DNA of 40,138 nt from Planctomycetaceae bacterium (GCA_020426105.1 JAGQQS010000096.1:1-40138), one strand, 5' to 3'. Numbered from the stretch's first letter, positions 24,656-36,001 are shown. The notes: a model not told the origin generated them from the letters alone. Translations and numbers: made by a program.

Positions 24656-27118
24656 ATGTACGTATCGCATTTTGGATTTCATCGACAGCCTTTCCACTCT
24701 GCCGATGCAGGTCGAGCGTTTTTTGTTTCGGAGTCGATCCGGAACATTCTGCCCCAACTGTTGCACGCACTGCGCTCAGATCTGGGGATCGCGGTTCTGA
24801 CCGGCGTTCCAGGCAGCGGTAAGACTTCGTTGCTGCGACACATTCAGCAACAGATCTCGAACGAGGGCCGAGCGATCGTCTGTTCAGGAGCCAGTCTGTC
24901 GACATCCGCAGAACTTTTCAGCGTATTGCTGGAGGCTTCCCGGAAAAGAGCGGGCACAGCCGAGCTGTCACGGACTGTCACTTCGGCCTCTTCACTGCAG
25001 GAGTCGCGGAGCGAAATTCTGGAACAGCTCCGCCGATCAGCCGAACTCTGGGGGCCTGTGCTGTTGTTGATTGATGACGCGCAGCTGGTACCACTCCCGG
25101 TTTTAAATGAATTACGGGCCTGTACCGAAGAAGAATGGAATGGTCGGGATCTGGTCCGCTGTCTCGTCTCTGCCCCCATCGTGTTCGAAGAACAGCTTGC
25201 GCGGGCGGAGTACGCCGAATTCAGCCGCAGAATTCGTTGCCATGCGTTCCTGGAGCCATTCAGGTCTTCTGAATCGCTGCGCTTCCTGCAGGAACAAATT
25301 GAACTTGTCGGAGGCCGCCTGTCGCAGGTATTCACAACGTCAGCGCTGGAGTTGATATCATCGGCTGCCGCAGGGATTCCACGCTGCCTCAGTCTGCTTG
25401 CCGACGAATCACTTGTCGTCGCAATGCAGAATGATGAACTGATTACCAGCGAAAAGTCTGTACGCAGGGCGCTCGGTCGTCTGCAGCATCTCCAGTATCA
25501 CTGGAACGCTTCGCCCGACTCAGACATCACTGATATTTCCACTGATATTTCAACCATCGCAAACCCGCTGTCGTCTGTATCGCAGCAGCCCATGCAGTTG
25601 TCCGGGAGTGCGGGCGTCGTGGAATTCGGAACGCGCAGTGCCGATCGATCCTGTTCAGCGAAATCACCTGTTGCCACAGAATGTGAGCCGACATCGAATT
25701 GTGCCAGCCTGGCACCCGGTGTCGTTGAATTTGGTGGTCCAGTGTTGCGATCAAGTGCGGCAGTTGCCCCACCATCTGCTGATTTACCTGCGGAAACCAT
25801 CGCAGAAGAAGCCTCAACTGCCACACCTGCGACCAGTGCAGAGTCGCGAACCACGTTCGAAGTCGGGCGTCGATTCTTTGCCGAGTCGTCTTCAGACAGT
25901 GTGTCTATTGAGAATTTCGGGGACTCAGAAGCCTCATCAGGTACTGGTATCGACGGGCTGGAAATTTACTGGATCGACGGGAATGCCCACGTATCAATTC
26001 CGGAGTCAGCGGCAGATGACGTTGATCTGCCCCTCCCTGCAGAGGTCCCGGCATCTGCACAAACGTGGATCGGGCCCGTTGAAACGGCAGAAGGGCAAAC
26101 GCTCAGCGAACCACGCGACAACAAATTCGTTTACACGCCAACTACTGACTTCATCGATTTGGGCGATTCGCGGCAATCGGTCTGTACGCCCGTGTTTGAT
26201 CGATATACGTGGATCGCTCTGGGGCGTGAAATTCCGCCGGGTATTACTTCCTCTGGATTGTCTGATCGGCACGGAATGTCGGCGGTTTCGGGGACACCTT
26301 CCGCAATCCATGCTGGGATTCCGTTTGAATCCATGCCGAACCGACTCAGGTCGTTATCCATTGATCACATTCCAGTCACGCGGACGACTGACGAAGTTCT
26401 GCTGGATCAGATTCGGAAAAACTCACTCGAGATCGAATCCGGAGCTTTTGTTGCGATTCAGCAGGAACCGCAGGCCGCTGGCCAGGTTTCTGAAGTCCCG
26501 GCTTTGAAGCTATGGCATGATGGTCAGCTGATATTCCCTGAAACGACCGAGCGTGAGTCTGTGATCGAGCAGGAAACGGAACTTGCGGAGCCAGTGTTGC
26601 CCAGCGGCGCGAAGCCATCGACAGCGCCCCGCCAGATTTCGGCAGGTGGCTTCTTCACATTGCCGATTCCTGTCGATCGGATTGAATTGGATTTGCGAGC
26701 GCTGGATTCTGCAGATGACTCAGACGTATTTCCGATCGTTGAAACGCTGGCAGGTTTGCGTGCAGAGATGCGAGAATTTCAACAGACCGGCAGAACTTTT
26801 GAACATGAACGGAGTGGACGCGAATCTGGCAGCGCCGGGAGCCATGAAAATTCCAGCGCCGACCGCGCCTCTGATGATTTGCTTGCCCGGGCCAAACGAC
26901 GACTTGATGAGCCGGGTGGGTTGGAAGCATCCACGATGGCTGCGGTGCAATTGGCATCTGTGGAATCCCGCCCAATGCGAGAAACCTGCGAATCCGTCAA
27001 TGCATCACGCGCACCTGAGGCTGAGGAGGATGCTGGAAAGACACTGCAATTAAGCCGTTTGTTTACAAGACTGTGGGAGACCCGGCGGCAAGATACGGGA
27101 GACATTGTTAATCCCTGA
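24656..27118 (+). CDS. ExeA-like AAA ATPase with long acidic tail
   Basis: This 820-aa protein has an AAA domain of the ExeA/AAA_22 kind in its first 280 residues: [15 protein letters not shown] (typical ExeA opening), Walker A GVPGSGKT (50-57), Walker B LLLIDDAQ (136-143) and a sensor region near 180-215. The remaining 540 residues are low-complexity, rich in Ser, Glu, Ala and Pro, and probably disordered, which is unusual for ExeA. ExeA-like ATPases help type II or type IV pilus secretion assemblies or transposition; no such genes are next to it. The frame begins at 24410, but the ATG at 24656 matches the family start. Function uncertain. Confidence 0.82.
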   Translation: MYVSHFGFHRQPFHSADAGRAFFVSESIRNILPQLLHALRSDLGIAVLTGVPGSGKTSLLRHIQQQISNEGRAIVCSGASLSTSAELFSVLLEASRKRAGTAELSRTVTSASSLQESRSEILEQLRRSAELWGPVLLLIDDAQLVPLPVLNELRACTEEEWNGRDLVRCLVSAPIVFEEQLARAEYAEFSRRIRCHAFLEPFRSSESLRFLQEQIELVGGRLSQVFTTSALELISSAAAGIPRCLSLLADESLVVAMQNDELITSEKSVRRALGRLQHLQYHWNASPDSDITDISTDISTIANPLSSVSQQPMQLSGSAGVVEFGTRSADRSCSAKSPVATECEPTSNCASLAPGVVEFGGPVLRSSAAVAPPSADLPAETIAEEASTATPATSAESRTTFEVGRRFFAESSSDSVSIENFGDSEASSGTGIDGLEIYWIDGNAHVSIPESAADDVDLPLPAEVPASAQTWIGPVETAEGQTLSEPRDNKFVYTPTTDFIDLGDSRQSVCTPVFDRYTWIALGREIPPGITSSGLSDRHGMSAVSGTPSAIHAGIPFESMPNRLRSLSIDHIPVTRTTDEVLLDQIRKNSLEIESGAFVAIQQEPQAAGQVSEVPALKLWHDGQLIFPETTERESVIEQETELAEPVLPSGAKPSTAPRQISAGGFFTLPIPVDRIELDLRALDSADDSDVFPIVETLAGLRAEMREFQQTGRTFEHERSGRESGSAGSHENSSADRASDDLLARAKRRLDEPGGLEASTMAAVQLASVESRPMRETCESVNASRAPEAEEDAGKTLQLSRLFTRLWETRRQDTGDIVNP

Positions 27119-27279
27119 CAGTTTCCGGATATCGTATCAGTTTAAATAACACAGCAGGTGGAAGTATCATTCCGGTTGTGTCTTCACTGGATGTTAGGGA
27201 CAATTCCCGCTTGTATTCTCAACAGGTATGGTCGGCAACTGCGACCTCTTCCGTTTCATTCGGATCTGATTCAGACGCC

Positions 27280-29256
27280 ATGTCAAAACATACCACACCG
27301 CTGTCGACAACCGACTCAAGCATACGTACCACCACGTTCGATCAGGCTGCGGACGCGACTACGTTGTATCGTTACTGGGGTGCTCACCTGGTGGAAGGTG
27401 GAGTCCGATTTGCCGTCTGGGCTCCGAATGCCCGCGAAGTATCCGTGATTTCCGATGGTAATGGGTGGACATTTGGCCGCGACTGGCTCAACTCCAGCGA
27501 CAACGGCGTCTGGCACGGCGTCATCAAGGGCGTGCTCCCCGGAACTCGCTACAAATACGCGATTCGAACGCAAAGTGGCAATCTGCTCGAGAAGACTGAT
27601 CCTGTCGCTTTCTATCATGAAATGCGTCCCCAGACCGCCTCAATCGTCTGGAGTTTACGCGACTTTCAGTGGAGCGACGATGAATGGTTGCAGCACCGTT
27701 CTCAGACTGACTGGCTAAAAGCGCCAGTTTCCATGTATGAAGTGCATCTCGGGTCGTGGAAGCGTCCTCATGACGGGCGAACTTATTTTAACTATCGTGA
27801 ACTGGCCCATGCACTCGCTGACTATGTACTCGAAACTGGTTACACGCATGTGCAACTGATGCCGGTCACCGAACATCCGTTTGATGGTTCGTGGGGCTAC
27901 CAGACGACCGGCTATTTTGCACCGACCTCGCGATTTGGATCACCTCAGGATTTTCAGTACTTCGTCAACCACATGCACCAGCGCGGAATCGGCGTTCTGC
28001 TGGACTGGGTTCCCGGGCATTTTCCGACAGACACACACGGTCTCGCAATGTTCGACGGGACATGCCTGTACGAACATTCTGATCCGAGACTGGGCTATCA
28101 TCCGGACTGGAACACGCTGATCTTCAATTATGGTCGGCGCGAAGTCACTGAATTTCTGATTTCCAGCGCCCGATTCTGGTGCGACGTATATCACATCGAC
28201 GGCATCCGTGTTGATGCCGTTGCCTCCATGCTGTACCTCGACTATTCACGCGATTCCGGACAATGGATTCCCAATCAGTATGGTGGGCGTGAAAATCTGC
28301 ACGCGATCGATTTTCTGCGACACTTCAATACGTTGATCCATGCGGAATTTCCAGGCGTAATCACCGTTGCTGAGGAATCTACGGCATGGCCCGGCGTTTC
28401 ACGTCCGTGTTATACCGGGGGGCTGGGATTCACGATGAAATGGGATATGGGGTGGATGAACGATACGCTGCGGTTCATGCGACGCGATCCGATCCACCGC
28501 CAATATCATCTCAATGACCTGACGTTTCGCGGAATCTATGCGTTCTCGGAGAATTTTGTCCTGCCCTTGTCGCATGACGAAGTCGTGCACGGCAAACAAT
28601 CGCTGTTGTCTCAGATGTCCGGCGACACATGGCAGAAGTTCGCTAACCTGCGAGTTCTGTTGTCGGGGCAGTTTGCTGCACCAGGGAAAAAGCTGCAGTT
28701 CATGGGGACTGAAATCGGACAGTGGACCGAATGGAATCACGACGCAGAGATCGACTGGATTCTCCGGACGTTCGATACGCATGAGGGTATTCGTCGCATG
28801 ATTTGCGACCTCAATCGACTCTACTGCAGTGAACCCGCACTGCACGACGGCGATGTGGTCGCCGAAGGATTTCAATGGCTTGTCGGTGACGATCACACAA
28901 ATTGCGTCGTTGCATTTCTGCGCCAAACCCGGAATCGCCGCGAGACGATTCTGGTGGTCAGCAATCTGACGCCCGCACCACGCGACAACTACTGTCTCGG
29001 AGCCCCTTGCGCGGGTTACTACAAAGAAATATTTAACAGCGATGCCGAATGGTACGGTGGAGCCGGGCTCGGCAATCAGGGCGGCGTCTATTCAAAAAAT
29101 AACCCTGCTCATGGAAAACCAGTGAGCATCGTGATTACTGTCCCTCCACTCGCAACAGTCATGTTTAAGGCCGTTCCCCCGCCGACTGATTCGACGAAAG
29201 TCAGCCTCGGGAACGAGGATGCCGTGCGAGTGGATGCCCGGAAAACGATCCGCTAA
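27280..29256 (+). CDS. glgB: 1,4-alpha-glucan branching enzyme
   Basis: This 658-aa GH13 enzyme has an N-terminal CBM48-like domain ([20 protein letters not shown], about 30-49) and the catalytic barrel with EVHLGSW (154-160), the nucleophile Asp312 in [12 protein letters not shown], the acid Glu365 in TVAEEST and [10 protein letters not shown] near 430. A C-terminal beta domain ends in [11 protein letters not shown]. It makes alpha-1,6 branches in glycogen in the cytoplasm. The frame has an earlier GTG at 27178 (34 extra codons, low complexity). The ATG at 27280 is preferred, though neither start has a good ribosome-binding site. No other glycogen genes lie in the window. Confidence 0.95.
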   Translation: MSKHTTPLSTTDSSIRTTTFDQAADATTLYRYWGAHLVEGGVRFAVWAPNAREVSVISDGNGWTFGRDWLNSSDNGVWHGVIKGVLPGTRYKYAIRTQSGNLLEKTDPVAFYHEMRPQTASIVWSLRDFQWSDDEWLQHRSQTDWLKAPVSMYEVHLGSWKRPHDGRTYFNYRELAHALADYVLETGYTHVQLMPVTEHPFDGSWGYQTTGYFAPTSRFGSPQDFQYFVNHMHQRGIGVLLDWVPGHFPTDTHGLAMFDGTCLYEHSDPRLGYHPDWNTLIFNYGRREVTEFLISSARFWCDVYHIDGIRVDAVASMLYLDYSRDSGQWIPNQYGGRENLHAIDFLRHFNTLIHAEFPGVITVAEESTAWPGVSRPCYTGGLGFTMKWDMGWMNDTLRFMRRDPIHRQYHLNDLTFRGIYAFSENFVLPLSHDEVVHGKQSLLSQMSGDTWQKFANLRVLLSGQFAAPGKKLQFMGTEIGQWTEWNHDAEIDWILRTFDTHEGIRRMICDLNRLYCSEPALHDGDVVAEGFQWLVGDDHTNCVVAFLRQTRNRRETILVVSNLTPAPRDNYCLGAPCAGYYKEIFNSDAEWYGGAGLGNQGGVYSKNNPAHGKPVSIVITVPPLATVMFKAVPPPTDSTKVSLGNEDAVRVDARKTIR

Positions 29257-29396
29257 CGATGTCCGGTATGCAGCCGTTGACTGCTCACTGGCTGTGTGAA
29301 CAGAAATGCATCGACACGCACGCATCAGTCTGAACGTTTGACATTCAACGGTGTCCAGGTACAGAAACGCAGTGTGGCGAATTCGGCGTCCGGATC

Positions 29397-30845
29397 TCAG
29401 AATTGCAGATTGTAACGCTTCGTCATCTCACGGCGGATTTCTGTGGTGGCGTTGTCGATGAGATTCCATCCCTGTAGTTTAACTGCAGTCCCTGATGCTG
29501 CGGCGTTAGCGCGATCATTCCCGGCGGCTGTCTCACGGGATCGCGGTGTCGAATAACTGTAGTTTCCGTAGCCGTAGCCTGAGTCGTACGAAATACCGCC
29601 TGTGCTCAGTTCGCCCCGCGCCGCCGCTCCACCCTGGAGATTGGTCATCTTACGGCTCCCGGACATAACACGCAGCGTTTCGGAAAGCTTCTGACCATAA
29701 TCCAGCAGGTCATCATCAACGTGCAATATTGGCAGCCGGTCAATTTTGCCCGCATAACGGTCAATCCAGTAGGCATCCGAAGTGTAAGAGCCCGCTTTCT
29801 GTCGCAGGTCTTTCATTAACGCCTGTGTCGCCTGAAAATACTCAAGCGAGTTCTGAGCCATGTCGTCCCCGGACGCGGTTTCAACATTTGCATCTTTCAA
29901 GCTGCTGAATTTTGTACTTGGTGGTTCCATGAGACTCAGCAGGCGACGCAGCGAATCCATCGGGAGATCACCGTCCATCACGATGGACTTGCCAACGACG
30001 GCACATTTCCACGAATCCAAACCGGGAAGTGACATTTGTCGGGCGTCGAGTGCCGCAAGAACCAGGGCTTTGGCGACGTTGCTGTTCAACGTGACTTTTT
30101 CGGAGAAATCGATCCGGGCCGTGGCCGCAATTTTGTCGGTCAACGACACCTCGAGGACTACGCCGCGGAGCCCCGATACCAGCGTCGTCATCTGATCAAG
30201 ATTCAGGTCATGCTTTTCGATAAAGCCCGATTTTTCGAGCTGCTGTTTCACGCGGTGTGTCTGAGGAGCGTCACTGGCATCAAGTGCCATGACGATTTGC
30301 GGATCTCGCTTCATCGCGGAGACCGCCACACCCAGATATTCCGGAATCTCAGACACATGGCTGTTCTTATGCCGATCGATCCAGCGTGCGACGGCCTGCC
30401 GATTGGCCGGAGCCTGCATGACGAGAGTATTTTCTGCGGGCTGCAGCACATAAGCATCACTGGGGATCCAGACCGCATCAGTCCCTTCGATTTTGTCCAA
30501 ATAGCCGCCCTCAGCACGGGCGACGAGACGCAGCGGAATGGATTCAGTCAGACCAAACAGCGTGACGTCCCAACCGCGGTTGAAGTCGCGAACAATATCA
30601 AACTGAGCAACCGCAAGAACTTTGTCCGCTTCCGGCGGAAGATACATAGGACGGTTTGTGCTGTCCGAGATCTTCTTGTCCCAACCGTTCGCCTTTGCGA
30701 TCGGTGCCGCAAGCGTCTTTGCCACATCGATGGCCATGACAGCGTTGCCGCCGCGCGGAACATGCTTCACCAAATCATCGAATTCCGATGCCTGTGAGAT
30801 CGGAGAAAGTATCAGCGACAGCATAAGAGAAAAAAAAACTCGCAC
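29397..30845 (-). CDS. Secreted protein of unknown function
   Basis: This 482-aa protein has a Sec signal peptide (residues 1-19, FSLMLSLILSPISQAS). No family is recognised. The mature part is alpha/beta, starting FDDLVKHVPRGGNAVMAIDV, with repeated strand-rich segments that look like two related halves (about 30-180 and 190-330). A Tyr/Gly-rich stretch (GYGYGNYSYS, near 425-434) is followed by a C-terminal segment ending in YNLQF. The start is GTG at 30845, supported by GGAG six bases upstream. It probably works in the periplasm or on the outer surface. It faces glgB tail to tail and diverges from the porin gene. Confidence 0.75.
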   Translation of the reverse strand: MRVFFSLMLSLILSPISQASEFDDLVKHVPRGGNAVMAIDVAKTLAAPIAKANGWDKKISDSTNRPMYLPPEADKVLAVAQFDIVRDFNRGWDVTLFGLTESIPLRLVARAEGGYLDKIEGTDAVWIPSDAYVLQPAENTLVMQAPANRQAVARWIDRHKNSHVSEIPEYLGVAVSAMKRDPQIVMALDASDAPQTHRVKQQLEKSGFIEKHDLNLDQMTTLVSGLRGVVLEVSLTDKIAATARIDFSEKVTLNSNVAKALVLAALDARQMSLPGLDSWKCAVVGKSIVMDGDLPMDSLRRLLSLMEPPSTKFSSLKDANVETASGDDMAQNSLEYFQATQALMKDLRQKAGSYTSDAYWIDRYAGKIDRLPILHVDDDLLDYGQKLSETLRVMSGSRKMTNLQGGAAARGELSTGGISYDSGYGYGNYSYSTPRSRETAAGNDRANAAASGTAVKLQGWNLIDNATTEIRREMTKRYNLQF

Positions 30846-31271
30846 AATATTCTCCGGTTAAGAGGAACATAAAAACCTAACGTCCTGCACTGCTCTCCAG
30901 GGAAAACATCCCATACGCCGAGCTTTATACGGAGGACCATTTTCAGCAGGATCCAGGCGTTTGCAAGCGCACGGCGCGAATTCCCTGAAGGATTGTCGTA
31001 CTGGCGGGGAATTCCGCCAATTGCAGCGACGCCCGGCAGGCGCCACTATGGATTCCGGTTTAACCCGGGAACGGCAATAACTGCCGAATCTTCCATTGCG
31101 GAAGCTGTCCGAAGATACTGACTTTTCTGTGTGTAAGATGCCCGCTGTCACAGCTTGTCCTAAGTATCGCCCGGCATCCTGAATAACAGTGCGGGGCCTC
31201 CGATTAACGGTCGACAACTACAGAAATGTAAAACCCTCCATTTTTTGGGTCGTCGCGGTCGGGGTGCAATC
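30846..31271. other. Intergenic region between divergent genes
   Basis: This stretch of 426 bp should contain the promoters of the secreted protein (minus) and the porin (plus). Apart from the ribosome-binding sites next to each start, I see no palindrome, hairpin or convincing promoter. Confidence 0.5.
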
Positions 31272-32690
31272 ATGCTTATGTTCAGAACGTCGATGGAATC
31301 CAATGCACTATGGCGTGACATGGTCGTTCGTCTGACGATCGGAATTATAGGTGTTTTACCTGTCACGATGATTTGCTGTGATCAGGTATGTCAGGCCAGC
31401 GTGAACTCCTGTGGATGCTCAACAACGTCAGGGGCAGTATCAGACAGTTGCGCGGCAGAATCCGGCGTCTACAGTGACGCAGGTAATAGTTGTGGTGAGT
31501 CGCTATTCGGCTGCATTCCGCCGCTGACCTCGTCGCCACTCTTCGACAGCTGCAGTGACGTTCAAAAATCCCTCGCAGATTCCGGCATCGTGTTCAATGC
31601 GAATGTCGCTCAGTTTTATATGGGAGTTGTCGATGGTGGCATCAATCAGTCGGGAAGATATTCGGGGCACGGAGACTATATCGCCAATATCGACGGTGAC
31701 AAACTTCTGGGTATGAAGGGTATGTTCGTTAAAGTGCGCGCTGAACATCGATTTGGTCAGTCGATGGCTGGCACGACAGGAACATTCTTTCCGCCGAACG
31801 TAGCGGCCGATCTGCCTGTTGCAGACAGCGAAACGCTCTATCTCACCAACGTGCTGTTCACTCAGATGTTCTCTGAAACATTCGGCGTGTTTGCTGGTAA
31901 GCTGGATACCCTGGACGGGGATCAGAATGCTTTCGCCAGCGGTCGAGGTATACGGCAATTCTCAAATGTGGCGTTTGTTGCGACGCCGATTGGTCTGAGG
32001 ACCACTCCGTATTCAACGCTCGGAGCCGGGTTCGTCATTCTTCAGGACCTGGAGCCCGTCTTCACATTTTCGGCGCTCAACGCGACGGATACCGCGGGTA
32101 CCGTCGGTATCAGCGAACTCTTCAGAGATGGCGTAGTTCTGGTTCCCGAATTAAGACTTCCGACGACATTTTTCGGACTCCCCGGACACCAGCTGATTGG
32201 CGGTACGTGGAGCAGTCGTAACTACGTCAGCCTGACACAGGATCCTCGTATTATACTTCCGAGTGTTCCTATCGCGCGGCAAAATGATTCGTGGTCTTTG
32301 TATTACAATTTCGATCAGTTTCTTTTTGTAGACAAAAATGATCCAAAACGCGGCTGGGGCCTTTTCGGTCGTGCTGGAATCGCCGACGAAAAGACAAATC
32401 CGATCGGATGGTTCCTGAGCGGTGGGGTCGGCGGAAACAGTATGATCCCCGGCCGGAAAGATGATACCTTTGGTGCCGGCTTCTATTATTCTGGTACCAG
32501 TTCAAATCTCGCCCCCCTTCTGTCCGCTGCACTTGGGGGTGTCGGCGACGGGTATGGGACGGAACTGTACTACAACGTCGCAGTCACAAAATGGTTCAGT
32601 CTTACGGGCGACGCGCAGTTCCTGACACCAGCTCGCGAGTCTGTCGATTCATCTGTGCTGCTTGGTTTGCGTGGCGTTGTCAGCTTCTGA
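31272..32690 (+). CDS. OprB-type carbohydrate-selective porin
   Basis: This 472-aa outer-membrane protein has an N-terminal signal region (hydrophobic about 19-35 after a long charged start), a Cys/Ser-rich linker (about 40-70) and then alternating beta strands typical of the OprB family. Examples are NVAQFYMGVVDGG, GMKGMFVKVRAEHRFG, FGVFAGKLDTLDGDQNAFASG, WSLYYNFDQFLF and a final strand ending in GLRGVVSF. OprB porins pass sugars and related solutes. The ATG at 31272 has GGGG seven bases before it; a TTG at 31245 and another ATG at 31278 are alternatives. Its neighbours downstream are the arylsulfatase and HAD phosphatase, suggesting uptake of substrates for them. Confidence 0.85.
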   Translation: MLMFRTSMESNALWRDMVVRLTIGIIGVLPVTMICCDQVCQASVNSCGCSTTSGAVSDSCAAESGVYSDAGNSCGESLFGCIPPLTSSPLFDSCSDVQKSLADSGIVFNANVAQFYMGVVDGGINQSGRYSGHGDYIANIDGDKLLGMKGMFVKVRAEHRFGQSMAGTTGTFFPPNVAADLPVADSETLYLTNVLFTQMFSETFGVFAGKLDTLDGDQNAFASGRGIRQFSNVAFVATPIGLRTTPYSTLGAGFVILQDLEPVFTFSALNATDTAGTVGISELFRDGVVLVPELRLPTTFFGLPGHQLIGGTWSSRNYVSLTQDPRIILPSVPIARQNDSWSLYYNFDQFLFVDKNDPKRGWGLFGRAGIADEKTNPIGWFLSGGVGGNSMIPGRKDDTFGAGFYYSGTSSNLAPLLSAALGGVGDGYGTELYYNVAVTKWFSLTGDAQFLTPARESVDSSVLLGLRGVVSF

Positions 32691-33410
32691 TCGGCCTCGC
32701 AATTCATTCTTTCATCCGCGTTGAATTGGGACGGCATTCGGGAACCGGTTCGAGCGCTGTTTTGCCAATCATTTCAAAATCACATGTTCAACGTGTGCAT
32801 CATCAGGGCCAACCGCACAACGACGAAACCCAGGACAATTGACTCCTGCATCCGGAGTTGACGCTATAATACAGGTGTTCGACTTCGAAGAACAACCCGG
32901 CTGAAAGCAAGTATCAGCAGACGCCTGCTGCGCAGCAGCCAGAAGGCATACCTTCCGCTCGCAAGGCTGCTCAAATATGCAGTGCTGATGACGACAGTCA
33001 GCGCGCTCGACGCAGCACGGAGGCGACTTCGCAGCAGACCGACGGTTTCGTCCGCGAATTTTGAGCGACTACCCGCAACGAACATGAATGTTTGCGCGCG
33101 ACACGTCAACCGAAGTATACTGGCGAACCGCCGTTGCAACTGTGTGACCGATAATCGTTGCCTGAAGTGCATCAGATTCCATGTTCTGCCTCGTCCTGAT
33201 CTGCGTTCAATGCTTCTCTCCGGAAATACTCCACAATTGTTCTGCTCGATGGCTTCTGCAAGATAGTCGAGGAAGATATCCTGCGGCAAGGAAGCACTGT
33301 CATACTGAATCTTTCCGAACTGTTGGTCTTTGTAACTGTTTTTGCATCGCTGATTTGCACCGACCTCAAACAGATCAACAAACAAATCGCGCCAACAATA
33401 AGGAACAATC
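32691..33410. other. Intergenic region, 720 bp
   Basis: No credible gene. A 226-codon minus-strand frame crosses it but overlaps the start of the arylsulfatase gene and looks non-coding. TATAAT at 32865-32870 on the plus strand could be a -10 box, but the nearest TTGACT (32839-32844) is 20 bp away, too far for a classic promoter. A perfect palindrome CTGCTGCGCAGCAG lies at 32925-32938. Confidence 0.45.
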
Positions 33411-35861
33411 ATGAAAACCATGAATTTCAGGTTCAGTGTCTGCCCTCTCGTCGTCGTGGTATGCTTTGTGGCCATCACGCCGCAAGGTTTGGCGCAAACG
33501 CCGGGGACTCGGGACGCGAAGCTTGACCGAACATCGCTGCCCATTGCGGAGCCGAAGATTCCTCACAGCAGGATCCTGGATGCACGCGACGCGACACCTC
33601 CGCCGCGATTCCAGATTAAAGCGCCCGACGGAGCGCCGAACGTACTGATTGTCCTCGTGGACGATATGGGTTTCGGAATGCCCAGCGCCTTTGGTGGCCC
33701 GGTGCGCATGCCTGCGGCGGAAGGACTGGCCGCGCAGGGTTTGCGCTACAACCAGTTCCACACCACGGCGTTGTGTTCGCCCACGAGAATGGCATTGCTC
33801 ACCGGACGGAACCACCATATGGGAAACATGGGAAGCATCACTGAAACTGCGACGGCGTTTCCAGGCAACACGGGACAACGCCCCGATAACGATGCCATGC
33901 TGGCCGAGATGCTGCGACTGAATGGCTACAGCACCGCCATGTTTGGTAAGAATCACGAAACAGCACCGTGGGAAGTCAGTCCGTCCGGTCCTACAGATCG
34001 CTGGCCCACCCGTTCGGGTTACGACAAGTTCTACGGTTTCTATGGCGGCGAAACAGACCAGTGGAATCCTACGATCTATGACGGCATGACTCGAATTCCT
34101 ACGCCGCATTATGACGGCTACAATTTCATGACCGACATGACTGATAAGGCGATCGGCTGGATGAAATTCCAGAAGTCGCTCACGCCGGACAAGCCGTTCT
34201 TCATGTACTTCGCTCCAGGAGCGACCCACGCACCGCATCACGTGCCACAGGAATGGATCGACAGGAACAAAGGTCGGTTCGATGAAGGATGGGACAAACT
34301 CCGCGAACAGACACTGGCGCGACAGATCGAGCTGGGTGTCGTGCCGAAGGGGACGAAGCTGGCCAACAAACCTGAAGCCATTTTGGATTGGGACAAACTC
34401 ACTTCAGATCAACAAAAGTTGTTTGCACGGCAGATGGAAGTCTATGCCGGCTTCGGAGAATACGCCGACCATGAGATCGGACGTTTGTTCGACTCGCTGA
34501 AAGACATCGACCAGTTCGACAACACGTTGATCTTCTACATCCTCGGCGACAACGGTACCAGCGCCGAGGGCGGGATGAACGGTATGTTCAGCGAGATGAC
34601 GTATTTTAACAGGGTTGAGGAAACCGTCCAGGAGATGCTGAAACACTACGACGAATGGGGTGGTCCTTCGACATATCCGCATATGGCTGCGGGCTGGGCA
34701 GTTGCGGGCGACACGCCGTTCATGTGGACGAAGCAGATTCCATCCAATTACGGTGGTACACGCAACGGTATGATCGTCTCGTGGCCCAGACGCATAAAAG
34801 CCGGAAACGAAATTCGCTCTCAGTGGCACCATGTCATCGACGTTGCGCCTACCGTGCTCGAAGCCGCAAACCTGCCGGAACCGACCAGTGTTAACGGTGT
34901 CTTGCAAACCCCGATTGAAGGCGTGAGTATCGCTTACACTTTTGACAATGCAGATGCAGAAAGTACCCACAAGACGCAATATTTCGAGATCTTCGGCAAC
35001 CGCGCCATCTATCACGACGGCTGGTTTGCCGACACAATTCACCGTGCCCCGTGGGAAATGGAGCCGCGGAGAAAGTTACAGGAGGACATCTGGGAGCTTT
35101 ATGACACGCGGAACGACTTCAGTCTTGTGAATGACCTGGCCAGTACTCATCCGACCAAGCTGCAGGAAATGCAGGATCTCTTCATCAAAGAAGCAATTAA
35201 ATATCGCGTACTGCCGATCGATGATCGCGTCGTCGATCGCGTCAACGCAGCGACAGCAGGTCGACCAGATCTGATGGCCGGACGCACGTCGCTGACGCTT
35301 TCGCCAGGTATGGATTCGATGAGCGAAAACGTGTTCATCAACATCAAGAACCGTTCACTTTCGATCACGGCAGACGTAGAAATTCCCGAGGGCGGTGCGA
35401 ATGGTGTGTTGCTGGCTCAGGGCGGACGTTTCGGTGGCTGGTCGTTCTACCTCAAGGAAGGAAAGCCGGTCTATTGCTACAACTTTCTTGGACTTCAGGA
35501 ATTCAGGGTCGCTGCCACAGAGGCTGTGGCACCGGGCAAGGCCACCATTCGCATGAACTTTGACTATGATGGTGGCGGTCTGGCCAAAGGCGGGCTGGCC
35601 ACGGTTATGGTCGATGGCCGGAAGGTCGCCAGCGGACGGATTGAACGTACACAGCCGATGATCTTTTCTGCGGACGAGACAGCGGCCATTGGCGTGGATG
35701 ACGCCACACCAGTGACGCCGGACTACAAGGAACGCGACAACGCCTTCACTGGCAAAATCCATCAGGTCGTCATCGACGTGAAACCAATGGGACTGGCGGT
35801 TAAAGCCGAAGAAGATGCGGCCAGGAAGGACATGAAAGCGAAGAAAGCTTTGTCCGAATAG
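33411..35861 (+). CDS. Arylsulfatase, formylglycine-dependent
   Basis: This 816-aa type I sulfatase has a signal peptide (about 1-29), IVLVDDMGFG (80-89, metal-binding Asp pair) and the sulfatase signature CSPTRMALLTG (122-132), in which Cys122 would be converted to formylglycine. Further metal and substrate residues are in ATHAPHH (about 270) and LGDNGTSAEG (about 380). A C-terminal beta domain of about 200 residues (from about 620) follows, as in large arylsulfatases of this group. It hydrolyses sulfate esters, presumably in the periplasm. The ATG at 33411 has AGGA seven bases upstream. It is followed by an exported HAD phosphatase and preceded by an OprB porin. Confidence 0.95.
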   Translation: MKTMNFRFSVCPLVVVVCFVAITPQGLAQTPGTRDAKLDRTSLPIAEPKIPHSRILDARDATPPPRFQIKAPDGAPNVLIVLVDDMGFGMPSAFGGPVRMPAAEGLAAQGLRYNQFHTTALCSPTRMALLTGRNHHMGNMGSITETATAFPGNTGQRPDNDAMLAEMLRLNGYSTAMFGKNHETAPWEVSPSGPTDRWPTRSGYDKFYGFYGGETDQWNPTIYDGMTRIPTPHYDGYNFMTDMTDKAIGWMKFQKSLTPDKPFFMYFAPGATHAPHHVPQEWIDRNKGRFDEGWDKLREQTLARQIELGVVPKGTKLANKPEAILDWDKLTSDQQKLFARQMEVYAGFGEYADHEIGRLFDSLKDIDQFDNTLIFYILGDNGTSAEGGMNGMFSEMTYFNRVEETVQEMLKHYDEWGGPSTYPHMAAGWAVAGDTPFMWTKQIPSNYGGTRNGMIVSWPRRIKAGNEIRSQWHHVIDVAPTVLEAANLPEPTSVNGVLQTPIEGVSIAYTFDNADAESTHKTQYFEIFGNRAIYHDGWFADTIHRAPWEMEPRRKLQEDIWELYDTRNDFSLVNDLASTHPTKLQEMQDLFIKEAIKYRVLPIDDRVVDRVNAATAGRPDLMAGRTSLTLSPGMDSMSENVFINIKNRSLSITADVEIPEGGANGVLLAQGGRFGGWSFYLKEGKPVYCYNFLGLQEFRVAATEAVAPGKATIRMNFDYDGGGLAKGGLATVMVDGRKVASGRIERTQPMIFSADETAAIGVDDATPVTPDYKERDNAFTGKIHQVVIDVKPMGLAVKAEEDAARKDMKAKKALSE

Positions 35862-35910
35862 TGTTGGACCACGCGGGCCACGGCTGACTAATAGGTGAGG
35901 CGGCACGATT

Positions 35911-36001
35911 TGTAGGGTGGGACAAGCGGCAGCGCCGGCCCACCAAGCGACTGAAAAATGGTGGGCCGGCGCGGCTTGCCAGCCACTTGTCCCACCCTAC
36001 A
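35911..36001. repeat. Long imperfect palindrome (91 bp)
   Basis: Outer arms TGTAGGGTGGGACAAG (35911-35926) and its complement (35986-36001) enclose a second perfect pair, GCGCCGGCCCACCA (35932-35945) and 35959-35972. The 13-bp loop contains AAAAA. This looks like a MITE or REP-like element. It lies between the arylsulfatase and HAD genes; any terminator role is uncertain. Confidence 0.85.

Noticed and set aside
32700-32728. Hairpin CAATTCA/TGAATTG after the porin gene as terminator
   Set aside because: A/T-rich 7-bp stem with a long loop and no T-run following on the plus strand.
32925-32938. Palindrome CTGCTGCGCAGCAG as a regulatory site
   Set aside because: Isolated in a 720-bp gap, about 470 bp from the next start; no second copy seen.
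32864-33544. 226-codon open frame on the minus strand
   Set aside because: No recognisable domain, covers the start of the arylsulfatase on the other strand and has an unlikely composition; treated as a shadow frame.
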